Below, in pieces: positions 15,860-23,809 of a stretch of 64,000 bases of DNA. The position numbers were made by a program, and so were the translations under genes. The notes beneath the pieces were generated by a model. That model did not search any database and was not told the origin of the DNA. It saw only the letters and a program-made list of their open reading frames with translations. The stretch comes from Marinobacter azerbaijanicus (lineage in GTDB: Bacteria > Pseudomonadota > Gammaproteobacteria > Pseudomonadales > Oleiphilaceae), in assembly GCF_030250645.1 (NCBI RefSeq), contig NZ_JASSVS010000006.1, forward strand, positions 275,935 through 339,934, in the 5' to 3' direction. The stretch's first letter is position 1; each line of letters starts with the position of its first letter.

Positions 15860-17578
15860 ATGAGCAAACGCCTGAAAGTTTCTTGCGGACAATACTCTGA
15901 CAAGGGCCGGAAACCCTCCAACCAGGACTTCCATGGCTGCACCATGCCTGCGGAGCCACGCCTGGGAATGAAGGGCATCGCCTTTGCCATGGCCGATGGC
16001 ATCAGCAGTAGCGACGTCAGCCAGATTGCCAGTGAAACCGCGGTAAAAAGCTTTCTGGACGACTACTTCTGCACCTCGGATGCCTGGTCCGTTCGCAAAT
16101 CTGCCGAACGGGTGCTTACTGCCACCAATTCCTGGCTTCACGCCCAGACCCGCAACAGCCCCTACCGATATGAAAAAGACAGGGGGTATGTGTGTACCCT
16201 GAGCGCCCTGGTAATCAAGTCCTCCATGGCATACCTGTTTCATGTGGGTGACACGCGGATATACCGGCTGCGCAATGGTGCCCTGGAACAACTCACCAAC
16301 GATCACCGGCTTTGGCTATCCCAGCAGGAGAGCTACCTAAGCCGGGCCCTCGGGGCAGATTCACTGCTTGAGATTGACTACCAGTCCCTGGCGCTGAGAG
16401 AGGACGACATATTCATCCTGGCGACGGACGGCGTTTATGAACACGCCAGCGCGCAGCAGCTGATCAGTAACATCAGCCAGCACACGACCGATCTGGACGG
16501 TGCCGCCAGATCTATCGTCAACGCCGCCTACGAAAATGGCAGTGACGATAACCTCAGCGTACAGATTGTACGTGTTGACCAACTGCCGGAGCAGAAATCC
16601 GCAGAGCTACAGAGACAGGTGGAAGACCTGCCGTTTCCACCCATTCTGGAAGCCAGGCAAACTTTCGACGGCTACACCATTCTGCGGGAAATACACGCGA
16701 CCAGCCGCAGCCATGTGTACCTCGCGCTGGATGCCGAAACCGGCACCCAGGTTATTCTGAAGACACCATCCATCGACCTGAGGGGAGATCCCGGCTACCT
16801 GGAGCGGTTCCTGATGGAGGAGTGGATTGCCCGGAGAGTAAACAGTGCCCATGTGCTCAAAGCCGGGCTGCAGGACAGACGACGCAATTACCTCTACACC
16901 GTGTCCGAGTACATCCAGGGCCAGACCCTGAAACAATGGCTTATCGACAACCCCCGGCCAGACCTGGAAACCGTGCGCGACATCGTGGTCCAGATTGCCC
17001 GGGGCCTGAATGCGTTGCACCGCATGGAGATCCTGCACCAGGACATCCGGCCCGACAATATCATGATCGATACCAACGGCACGGTGAAAATCATCGATTT
17101 CGGATCCGCACGAGTGGCCGGAATCGTCGAATCCGCCACCCTGGAACCGAATGAAATACCGGGTACGGCCCTGTACATGGCCCCGGAATACTTCATGGGC
17201 GAGACCGGCACTACCTGCTCGGACATCTACTCACTGGGTGTGCTTACCTACCACATGCTTTCGGGCAAGTTTCCCTACGGCACCCAGGTCGCCAAATCAC
17301 ATACCGCCTCTGCCATGCGCAGACTCACCTACGCTTCGGTTCTGGACGACGACCGGGAAATCCCTGCCTGGGTTGACGAAACCATTAAAAAGGCGGTGCA
17401 TCCGAACCCCGACAAACGTTACCAGGAACTCTCCGAGTTCACCTTCGATTTGCGCCACCCCAATCAGAGCTTCCTCAACAAAACCCGCCCGCCACTGCTG
17501 GAACGCAACCCTGTCGCTTTCTGGCAAGGTGTCTCTGCCCTGCTGGCCTGTGTGGTGGTCTATCTGCTTGCCAAATAA
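15860..17578 (+). CDS. PP2C phosphatase-Ser/Thr kinase fusion, membrane anchored
   Basis: 572 residues. Residues 1 to about 240 form a PP2C phosphatase domain: DKGRKPSNQDF, AMADGISSS (Asp-Gly metal site), HVGDTRIYRL, ATDGVYEH and DDNLSVQIV. A protein kinase domain (about 265-530) has the ATP-site lysine in TQVILKTPS, HQD at 393-395 with Asn400, DFG at 413-415 and MAPEYF. The glycine-rich loop is not canonical (REIHATSRSHVYLA). A C-terminal helix (about 551-570) anchors it in the membrane. Such fusions lie beside nitrate/nitrite transport genes in pseudomonads and are thought to control the transporter or assimilation. No clear ribosome binding site is seen; an attenuator hairpin ends just upstream. 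Confidence 0.85.
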   Translation: MSKRLKVSCGQYSDKGRKPSNQDFHGCTMPAEPRLGMKGIAFAMADGISSSDVSQIASETAVKSFLDDYFCTSDAWSVRKSAERVLTATNSWLHAQTRNSPYRYEKDRGYVCTLSALVIKSSMAYLFHVGDTRIYRLRNGALEQLTNDHRLWLSQQESYLSRALGADSLLEIDYQSLALREDDIFILATDGVYEHASAQQLISNISQHTTDLDGAARSIVNAAYENGSDDNLSVQIVRVDQLPEQKSAELQRQVEDLPFPPILEARQTFDGYTILREIHATSRSHVYLALDAETGTQVILKTPSIDLRGDPGYLERFLMEEWIARRVNSAHVLKAGLQDRRRNYLYTVSEYIQGQTLKQWLIDNPRPDLETVRDIVVQIARGLNALHRMEILHQDIRPDNIMIDTNGTVKIIDFGSARVAGIVESATLEPNEIPGTALYMAPEYFMGETGTTCSDIYSLGVLTYHMLSGKFPYGTQVAKSHTASAMRRLTYASVLDDDREIPAWVDETIKKAVHPNPDKRYQELSEFTFDLRHPNQSFLNKTRPPLLERNPVAFWQGVSALLACVVVYLLAK

Positions 17579-17672
17579 ACCGCTCCGTATGCCACTTTAT
17601 CGCTCCAAGCAGGCGGGGCGAAACCGCGTTACACTGTTCAACGCTGAAATGGTTCAACATGGGTGAGGCGCA

Positions 17673-18410
17673 ATGACCAACACAACCGCCCGAATGGGCT
17701 TCCTCTATCCCGGTCACGCCGCCGAAGATGACTATCCGCGGCTGGCGAAGATGATCACACCGGCAGCAGAGGTGACGGTCGTTCATACGGAATTCAACAA
17801 AGATGCCCACACTGTAGAGGCACTCAGGGAGATGGGAAGCCCGCAACGCCTCAGTGAAGGCGCCCGGCATCTTGAGAACACAGACCTGGAAGCCGTTCTC
17901 TGGACGTCCACCAGCGCCAGTTTCGTTCGCGGCATGGACGGCATCCGGGAACAGATCGAAACACTGGAAAACCTGCTTCACATACCCGCGTCCACCACTG
18001 CCATGGGGTTTGCGCGAGCGATTGCCGCGATCAACGCAAAGCGTGTCGCCATCGCGGCCACCTACCCGGAGAATGTCGCTCTGCTGTTCACCGCGTTTCT
18101 GGAGCATTTTGATATCGAAGTCGTACACATGACCAGCCATGGCATTGTCACCGCCGCAGAAGTGGGCACGCTGGAGCGAGAGGCGGTAATGAGGTTTGCA
18201 ACGGACAATAACCATCCAGACGCCGATGCCCTGCTGGTGCCGGACACCGCACTACACTCCGCAGCCTGGCTGGAGGACCTTGAAGTGGCAGCCGGCAAGC
18301 CGGTGCTGACGGCCAACCAGGTCAGCTTCTGGGAGGGGCTCAGACTGTGCGGCAAACTCACGCCCCAGCAGGGCCTTGGCACACTCTTCCGGGTAGATCC
18401 CTGGAGCTAG
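17673..18410 (+). CDS. Asp/Glu racemase-superfamily protein lacking both cysteines
   Basis: 245 residues of the maleate isomerase/arylmalonate decarboxylase branch of the Asp/Glu racemase fold. It starts RMGFLYPGHAAEDDYPRL and keeps ASTTAMGFARAIAAIN and KRVAIAATYPENV. The positions that normally carry the two catalytic cysteines read WTSTSASF (family: CTSGS) and LVPDTALHS (family: CT), so Ser and Asp stand in for Cys. Racemase or isomerase chemistry by the two-cysteine route is therefore unlikely. It could be a decarboxylase, a hydrolase-like variant or a binding protein. GTGAGGCG before the ATG supports the start. It lies 94 bases after the kinase, and a link to it is not proven. Confidence 0.7.
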   Translation: MTNTTARMGFLYPGHAAEDDYPRLAKMITPAAEVTVVHTEFNKDAHTVEALREMGSPQRLSEGARHLENTDLEAVLWTSTSASFVRGMDGIREQIETLENLLHIPASTTAMGFARAIAAINAKRVAIAATYPENVALLFTAFLEHFDIEVVHMTSHGIVTAAEVGTLEREAVMRFATDNNHPDADALLVPDTALHSAAWLEDLEVAAGKPVLTANQVSFWEGLRLCGKLTPQQGLGTLFRVDPWS

Positions 18411-19300
18411 TGTCCCGTCTGTTTGCGCTGGGTTACCACCAGAGCAACGCCGGTAATCGAAATGGCGCCGCCGACCATCGCAAGCACGCCCAGCGTTTCG
18501 TCGAAGAGCCAGTAAGCTTCCAGTGCTGTGACCGGAGGCACCAGGTAGAACAGACTCGCCACCTGTGAAGCCGCACCACGGCGGATCAGCCACATCAGCA
18601 GCAGAATGGCGCCGATGGAGACCCCGAAAACCAGCCAGACCATCGACCATATCAGCGGCTGGGCCCATTCCACCTCTCGGGTCTCGAAGAGAAAAGCGCC
18701 GACCGCAAAAAACGTGGCCGCTGCGCTGTACTGAATGAAAGTGCCGGCGACAAGATCCGCCTGGGTACCATTACGCTTCTGGTACACGGTACCCAGGGAA
18801 ATGCCACCCAGCGAGAGCGCCGCCCAGGCCAGCGTCCACAATGGGAATGCCGTTGTGGATGTGCCGCCACCGAACTTCTCCAGCAACACCAGGGTCACCC
18901 CTACCATGCCCAGGGCCAGCCCCAGCCATTGCCGGGACGAGACACTTTCCTTGAGCACCACAATAGCCACTGCCGAAGTCACCAGCGGCTGCAGGCCCAC
19001 GATAAGCGATATAATCCCCGAAGGCATGCCACCCTGAATGGCGTAATACACACCACCCAGATAACAGCCATGAACCAGCAGTCCGGTTACTGCCAGATGC
19101 CCCGCCCCACGCCAGCCGGGCCAGCGGGTTTTCATGAACCATGCAAGCACACTGAGCAAGGCCAGCGTGAACAGCATGCGTATCAGCAGGAGTGTAAAAG
19201 GCTCGGCAAACGGCAAGCCGTATTTGGCACCGATGAAGCCTGTGCTCCACAACCATACGAACAGAGCGGGCACAAAAAACGAATAGAAGATCGGGGGCAT
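18407..19300 (-). CDS. EamA (DMT superfamily) transporter
   Basis: 297 residues with about ten hydrophobic helices in two EamA repeats. The first repeat begins FVWLWSTGFIGAKYGLPFAEP and the second near WAALSLGGISLGTVYQKR. The VALVVTQRK end is typical. The family exports amino acids, metabolites or drugs, and the substrate is unknown. It overlaps the convergent racemase-like gene by four bases. Confidence 0.88.
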   Translation of the reverse strand: MPPIFYSFFVPALFVWLWSTGFIGAKYGLPFAEPFTLLLIRMLFTLALLSVLAWFMKTRWPGWRGAGHLAVTGLLVHGCYLGGVYYAIQGGMPSGIISLIVGLQPLVTSAVAIVVLKESVSSRQWLGLALGMVGVTLVLLEKFGGGTSTTAFPLWTLAWAALSLGGISLGTVYQKRNGTQADLVAGTFIQYSAAATFFAVGAFLFETREVEWAQPLIWSMVWLVFGVSIGAILLLMWLIRRGAASQVASLFYLVPPVTALEAYWLFDETLGVLAMVGGAISITGVALVVTQRKQTGH

Positions 19301-19335
19301 ACGGCAACCGTAGGGTAGACGTGAGTGGGCGCGGA

Positions 19336-19815
19336 TCAGATACTGTCTTTTTCTGTATCCGATTCTTCTGTCAGTTTGCGTTCTGTTTCATTCCACTGCT
19401 CGGACAGTGCCTCATAGGCATTCGAGAACCCCTTCTTGGTACGCTCCCAGGCAGATGAGGAACTGGCCTGGAGGTCATCATACCAGCTCTGGACGCGCTC
19501 TCGCTGTTCCCGTAGAGACTCCAGGCTCTTCTGCGACCGCTCGCGGGCCTTGTCACTCATGTCGTTCCAGTTCTGATCCAGTTCCTGCTGAAGTGTTTCA
19601 ATCCGCTTGTCCAGCGCCGAAAGCGTACTTTCAATGGAGGCTTCCGCTTCTTCTTTCTGGTCCGCCCCAAACTCTTTCAGGGCCTGGCCAAGCTCCCGGG
19701 TTTCCTTCTTGAGGGACTCAACTGACGAATCATCTGATGGTTCCGCATGTAGAGAACCGGAGACACCAAACGCAAAAGCAAGCACCAGACAATAACCGAA
19801 CTGTTTCATATACAT
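19336..19815 (-). CDS. Secreted coiled-coil protein of unknown function
   Basis: 159 residues. A signal peptide (hydrophobic 8-20, likely cut after HAE near residue 25) is followed by an almost wholly helical, Glu/Lys/Gln/Ser-rich chain with spaced tryptophans (QNWNDMSDKA, SSSAWERTKKGF, SEQWNETERK). This suggests an amphipathic helix bundle that could lie on a membrane or cell wall. GAGGGGGT eight bases before the first ATG favours it over the ATG two codons later. I recognise no family. Confidence 0.65.
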   Translation of the reverse strand: MYMKQFGYCLVLAFAFGVSGSLHAEPSDDSSVESLKKETRELGQALKEFGADQKEEAEASIESTLSALDKRIETLQQELDQNWNDMSDKARERSQKSLESLREQRERVQSWYDDLQASSSSAWERTKKGFSNAYEALSEQWNETERKLTEESDTEKDSI

Positions 19816-20043
19816 TATGATTTACCCCCTCGAAATTATTGAGTAAACAATAGCAGTCTTTACCGGGACTGCCTGCACCTTAGCAAAGCTTAATCAATCG
19901 ACAATACAAGGAAATATTTCGGTAAAACAGTCCCTTGAGGTATTTAATACTTACCGGCCTGGCGCTTCTACACTGCCACTATTTGTGCCGTTACGATGCA
20001 TGTGCCACGTTTAAACACGAAGCCATCTAATAGGAGAAAGGAT

Positions 20044-20220
20044 ATGCTCTATTGGGCTGTTGTGTGTCTCATCGTCGCGATAATCGCCGGCGTACTGGGT
20101 TTTGGTGGTATCGCCGGAACAGCTGCAGGGTTTGCAAAAGTTCTGTTCTTTATTTTCCTTATCCTGCTTGTTATATCGCTGGTTGCCAATGCCATGAAAG
20201 GCAGGGGGCCAAAACTCTAG
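20044..20220 (+). CDS. DUF1328 family small membrane protein
   Basis: 58 residues, two hydrophobic helices (about 2-25 and 30-48). The sequence [20 protein letters not shown] and the following [18 protein letters not shown] are typical of DUF1328 (YtjA-like) inner-membrane proteins, which are widespread and often induced by stress. TAGGAGAAAGG lies just upstream of the ATG. Confidence 0.88.
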   Translation: MLYWAVVCLIVAIIAGVLGFGGIAGTAAGFAKVLFFIFLILLVISLVANAMKGRGPKL

Positions 20221-20231
20221 TAGCAGGCGGC

Positions 20232-20263
20232 CCCGGGAGCAAGGCATCAGTGGCCCTCCCGGG
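20232..20263. terminator. GC-rich hairpin between DUF1328 and shikimate kinase genes
   Basis: CCCGGGAG (20232-20239) pairs with CTCCCGGG (20256-20263). With a bulged C the stem extends to GG/CC. It lies at the convergent ends of both genes and overlaps the last codons of the kinase gene. A short T stretch follows on the plus strand, so it could stop rightward transcripts. Confidence 0.5.
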
Positions 20264-20777
20264 CCTTTGCCAGCGCAGCCAAAACTGCATCGCAAACCTC
20301 CTCCTGGTTTCTGCCAACGCAATCTACGGTTATATCAGCAAAGCGGGAGTAAAGTTCAAAGCGTTCCGCAAACAACTCTTCCAGTGACTGGTCCGGCCGG
20401 CGTGATATGCCCCTGGCACTGTAGTCACCGATACGTTCAAGCACCACTTGCAGCGGGATATCCAGAAACACCACAAAGGCACCGGCTTTTAGGTGTTGCA
20501 TCGCCGGTTCACTGTATACGGCACTGCCACCGGTAGAAATAACCTGTTGCTGCACGTCCAGTTTGAGCAGCACCCGCTCTTCTATGTCTCTCAGCGCCCG
20601 GTAGCCGTCACCATCAACGATTTCCTGCAGGGTACGGCCGGTTTCCTGCTGAATCAGCAGGTCCGTATCAATAAACCCGAGCCCCAACCGCTTGGCCAGG
20701 AGCACCCCGACCGTGCTTTTACCACTGCCCGGCATACCGATTAGTACAACATTGCTTGACGTTTTATCCGTGGACAC
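20247..20777 (-). CDS. Shikimate kinase family protein
   Basis: 176 residues. It has the Walker A loop IGMPGSGKSTVG, the FIDTD substrate-binding aspartate, a GGSAVY motif where most shikimate kinases have GGG, and the lid segment RGISRRPDQSLEELF. The family phosphorylates shikimate at the 3-OH in the chorismate pathway. It starts at GTG 20777 with GGAGG four bases upstream. It is not beside aroB, as the main aroK usually is in this class, so it may be a second copy or a related small-molecule kinase. Confidence 0.78.
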   Translation of the reverse strand: MSTDKTSSNVVLIGMPGSGKSTVGVLLAKRLGLGFIDTDLLIQQETGRTLQEIVDGDGYRALRDIEERVLLKLDVQQQVISTGGSAVYSEPAMQHLKAGAFVVFLDIPLQVVLERIGDYSARGISRRPDQSLEELFAERFELYSRFADITVDCVGRNQEEVCDAVLAALAKAREGH

Positions 20778-20878
20778 CCTGCCTCCAAAATCTGCCAGGA
20801 GTGAGAACTGGCCGGCTATACTGAAAAAAGTAACACTTTTCCGACAAAGACTGCGCTTTTTTCACCGACTCAAGCCCG

Positions 20879-20884
20879 TATAAT
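20879..20884 (+). promoter_or_regulatory. Candidate -10 element of the transglycosylase gene
   Basis: A perfect TATAAT lies 63 bases before the start codon of the lytic transglycosylase gene. The -35 region at 17-bp spacing is T-rich but a poor match to TTGACA, so strength is uncertain. Confidence 0.4.
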
Positions 20885-20946
20885 CTCGGGTGTGGCAGCT
20901 TGATGGCAGGCAGCCAGTCACTGGTTACGCGCTCAAAGAGTGAACA

Positions 20947-21648
20947 ATGACAAGCGGCAAAACCCTTTTCGCCTCATCGCTGACAGTTCTGCTACTGGCC
21001 TTCTCTGCGCCGGTAGTGTCGGATAATATCAAGCGCATCGTCCACCCGGATGGAACGGTGGAGTACACCAACGTGAAAGACAGCGGTCAGAAACGGGCCT
21101 CTTCAAAGGACGAAGTCGTTTATCGTTACCGGGACGATAACGGCGTGGTTGCCTACAGCGGTGTCCAGCCCGCAAGTACCGATTTCGATGTCATTCGCTT
21201 CCACTGCTACGCCTGTAACCCGGATTCCAACGTGAACTGGCGCACCACGCCTCTGTTCCTGAAACCCTACCAGGACGAGATCAGGACCGCCGCCAGCGAG
21301 TTCAATGTCGACCCGGCGCTGGTGCGTGCTGTTATTCACGCCGAATCTGCGTTTAACGACAAAGCCCTGTCACCCAAGGGCGCCCAAGGTCTCATGCAAC
21401 TTATGCCTGCAACCGCACAGGAGCTGGGTGTTCGCAATGCCATGGTTGCCCCGGAAAACATCCGCGGTGGTGTCAATTACCTGGCCCGCATGCTCAAGCG
21501 CTTTGATGGCGATATCAAGCTGGCGACGGCGGCCTACAATGCCGGCCCCGGGGCTGTTGGACGTCACGGAGGCATTCCCCCCTACGCCGAAACCCGCGCC
21601 TATGTAGAACGGGTGGGGATCCTTCACGAACGGTACGCGAGCAACTGA
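20947..21648 (+). CDS. Lytic transglycosylase (SLT domain)
   Basis: 233 residues with a signal peptide (about 1-25). Two short DUF4124-like strands (IVHPDGTVEYTNV and YRYRDDNGVVAYSG) precede an SLT lysozyme-like domain from about 105 to the end. Glu133 in HAESAFNDKALSPKGAQG is the catalytic acid, followed by LMQLMPATAQELGV and ATAAYNAGPGAV. It cleaves peptidoglycan glycan strands in the periplasm. It stands alone, with a TATAAT box upstream. Confidence 0.88.
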   Translation: MTSGKTLFASSLTVLLLAFSAPVVSDNIKRIVHPDGTVEYTNVKDSGQKRASSKDEVVYRYRDDNGVVAYSGVQPASTDFDVIRFHCYACNPDSNVNWRTTPLFLKPYQDEIRTAASEFNVDPALVRAVIHAESAFNDKALSPKGAQGLMQLMPATAQELGVRNAMVAPENIRGGVNYLARMLKRFDGDIKLATAAYNAGPGAVGRHGGIPPYAETRAYVERVGILHERYASN

Positions 21649-21665
21649 CCCAGTGTCCCACCCCG

Positions 21666-22295
21666 CTAGCCAAATGCCAGCCAGGCGCCCACCAGTATCA
21701 TCAGGCTACCAGCCACCCGGTTGACCGTACGGACGCCGCCGCCCTGTTTGAGGGCCTTGCGCAATGTCTTGCCACCATGCGCATACAGCTGCAGACAGAG
21801 GAATTCCAGACCCAGGATAATCAGGATCAGCGCGGTCAGTTGCGGTAGCATCGGCAGCTTATTGTCGATGAACGGTGGCAGCAGCGCGATGAAGAAAGCC
21901 CAGCCCTTGGGGTTGGCAATGGCGGTCACAAAGCCCTGCAGAACCAGTTGCAGGCGTGAACTTTCAACTGGTCCTGCGTCTTCCTCCGGCATTGCCATTT
22001 TCCCCCGGGACCGCCACATCTGGATGCCCAGCCATGCCAGGTAGGCACCGCCGGCGTATTTGAACACGGCGAACGCTGTCGGGTATTTCAGCATGAAGGT
22101 CGCCACACCCACCGCCGCCGCAGTAGCCACCAGAGCAACACCAACCAGCTCGCCGGCCATCATCCACAAAGCCCGCTTTACGCCAATGGTAATCCCCAGT
22201 GACAACGCCAGGGTCATACACATGCCCGGCGTAATAGACACCACAAAAAACGTCGGAATAAAGGCAGACAACAAGGCCAGATTCAGTGACACCAC
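21666..22295 (-). CDS. LysE family amino-acid exporter
   Basis: 209 residues, about six hydrophobic helices. It shows the family features SITPGMCMTLALSLGI, the AVFKYAGGAYLAWLGIQMWRS helix and GFVTAIANPKGWAFFIALLP. LysE/RhtB proteins export amino acids or related small molecules, and the substrate is not known. GTG is the apparent start, with GAGAG upstream. It lies 33 bases downstream of mtgA on the same strand. Confidence 0.86.
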   Translation of the reverse strand: MVSLNLALLSAFIPTFFVVSITPGMCMTLALSLGITIGVKRALWMMAGELVGVALVATAAAVGVATFMLKYPTAFAVFKYAGGAYLAWLGIQMWRSRGKMAMPEEDAGPVESSRLQLVLQGFVTAIANPKGWAFFIALLPPFIDNKLPMLPQLTALILIILGLEFLCLQLYAHGGKTLRKALKQGGGVRTVNRVAGSLMILVGAWLAFG

Positions 22296-22328
22296 AAACA
22301 GACTCTCTCATTGAAGGGGGCGAAGCCG

Positions 22329-23060
22329 TTAATTATACAACCCCTGCAGATAACGCAACCCGGAGAGCTGCGCCATCTGACCGCGAATCCATGCCACTCT
22401 TTCCCACACGTAAGCCGAAGGGCTGGCGGCACTGAGAACTTTCGGGTTGGGAAGAACCGCCGCAAGCGTTGCTGCCTGTATCTGAGTCAAATGGCTGGCA
22501 GGAATTCCAAAATAGGCCCGGCTGGCCGCCTCAACACCGTAGACCCCCGGACCAAACTCGGCAATATTCAGGTATACCTCGATAATCCGCCGCTTGGGCC
22601 ATGTCGCGTCAATCCCCAGCGCCAGCCCCGCCTCAAGAGCCTTGCGTATAAAGCTGCGCCCATTCCACAGGAACAGGTTTTTTGCAGTCTGCTGGGTAAT
22701 GGTGCTGGCGCCTCTCAGGCCCTGGCCCGCCTGGTACTCCGCCAACACCTTACGAATGGCGCCAAAGTCCACTCCGTGATGATAAGGAAAGCGCTGATCC
22801 TCGCTGGCTACCACGGCCAACGGCATCCAGGGTGATATATCATCCAGGCTTACCCACTCCTGCCTGAGTTCGTAATCGGAGCCGGATAACAAATGCCCCA
22901 CTATAAAGGCGGAAATGGGCGGATTCACGAAGCGGAAAAGCACGATCACTGCAATCACAAGCAGGAATACCGCGGCAACGGCCCAGACAAGTGTACGCAG
23001 GGATTTTCGGATCAGGGACTGACTTGCCACAGTGCTATCATCAACCAGTAGTGGGTGCAT
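22329..23060 (-). CDS. mtgA: Monofunctional peptidoglycan glycosyltransferase
   Basis: 243 residues. An N-terminal transmembrane helix (about 27-45) is followed by a family 51 glycosyltransferase domain with ASEDQRFPYHHGVD (catalytic glutamate) and RGASTITQQTAKNLFLW, both diagnostic, then KRRIIEVYLNIAEFG. It polymerises lipid II into glycan strands without a transpeptidase domain. The length matches MtgA of other gammaproteobacteria. No strong ribosome binding site is seen at the first ATG. Confidence 0.92.
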   Translation of the reverse strand: MHPLLVDDSTVASQSLIRKSLRTLVWAVAAVFLLVIAVIVLFRFVNPPISAFIVGHLLSGSDYELRQEWVSLDDISPWMPLAVVASEDQRFPYHHGVDFGAIRKVLAEYQAGQGLRGASTITQQTAKNLFLWNGRSFIRKALEAGLALGIDATWPKRRIIEVYLNIAEFGPGVYGVEAASRAYFGIPASHLTQIQAATLAAVLPNPKVLSAASPSAYVWERVAWIRGQMAQLSGLRYLQGLYN

Positions 23061-23104
23061 TAATAAAATTGGACAAAGCCTGACCGGACTATACCATTGC
23101 CCTC

Positions 23105-23797
23105 ATGAAGCTTTCCCGAATTCTCAGTAATCAGAACGGCGTCAGTCGCAAACAGGCCAATGCGTTGATTGCCGGCGGAACCGTCATGGTGGACGGCGTT
23201 GTCTGTCGCGAAGCCGCACGGGAAGTAGACCGTTTCTCAACGGTAACCAGCCAGGGCAGCATTATCCAGGCGGGAGAATCTGCACACTACCTGATGCTGC
23301 ACAAGCCGGCCGGATACCTCAGCGCCACCACAGACCAGGTTCACAAAACCGTAATGGAGCTGATCGCCCCCGACCTTCAGAAAGACCTCCATATCGCTGG
23401 CCGACTCGACCGGGCCAGCACCGGACTGCTGATTCTGACCAATGACGGCAACTGGTCGCGCCGACTGACCGAACCGGAAATCAGAATACCCAAGGTTTAC
23501 CAGGTCGCCACCGCCAGTGCGATCACTCCTGTGACAGCCGAGCGTTTTGCTGAAGGTATCTGGTTCGAGTTCGAGCAACTCAGGACATCATCGGCCCGGC
23601 TCGAACTGCTTGGCGCGCAGGAAGCAAGAGTGACCATCTACGAGGGCCGCTACCACCAGATAAAACGCATGTTCCATGCAGTAGGCAATCGCGTCACGGC
23701 TCTTCACCGGGTAAGCATGGGCGACATTCACCTTGATGGAAGCCTTGAACCGGGCGCCTACCGCCCGCTGGGAAAGGCCGAGATCAACTCCGTCTGA
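23105..23797 (+). CDS. rsuA: 16S rRNA pseudouridine(516) synthase
   Basis: 230 residues, matching RsuA length. An N-terminal S4-like RNA-binding segment (KLSRILSNQNGVSRKQANAL) is followed by the synthase domain with LHKPAGYLSATTD and the catalytic GRLDRASTGLLILTNDG, whose aspartate makes the covalent intermediate. YEGRYHQIKRMFHAVGNRV is the late signature. The related RluE/RluF subfamily is an alternative, but length and S4 domain favour RsuA. Confidence 0.85.
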   Translation: MKLSRILSNQNGVSRKQANALIAGGTVMVDGVVCREAAREVDRFSTVTSQGSIIQAGESAHYLMLHKPAGYLSATTDQVHKTVMELIAPDLQKDLHIAGRLDRASTGLLILTNDGNWSRRLTEPEIRIPKVYQVATASAITPVTAERFAEGIWFEFEQLRTSSARLELLGAQEARVTIYEGRYHQIKRMFHAVGNRVTALHRVSMGDIHLDGSLEPGAYRPLGKAEINSV

Positions 23798-23809
23798 AGA
23801 GGCCCTGAC

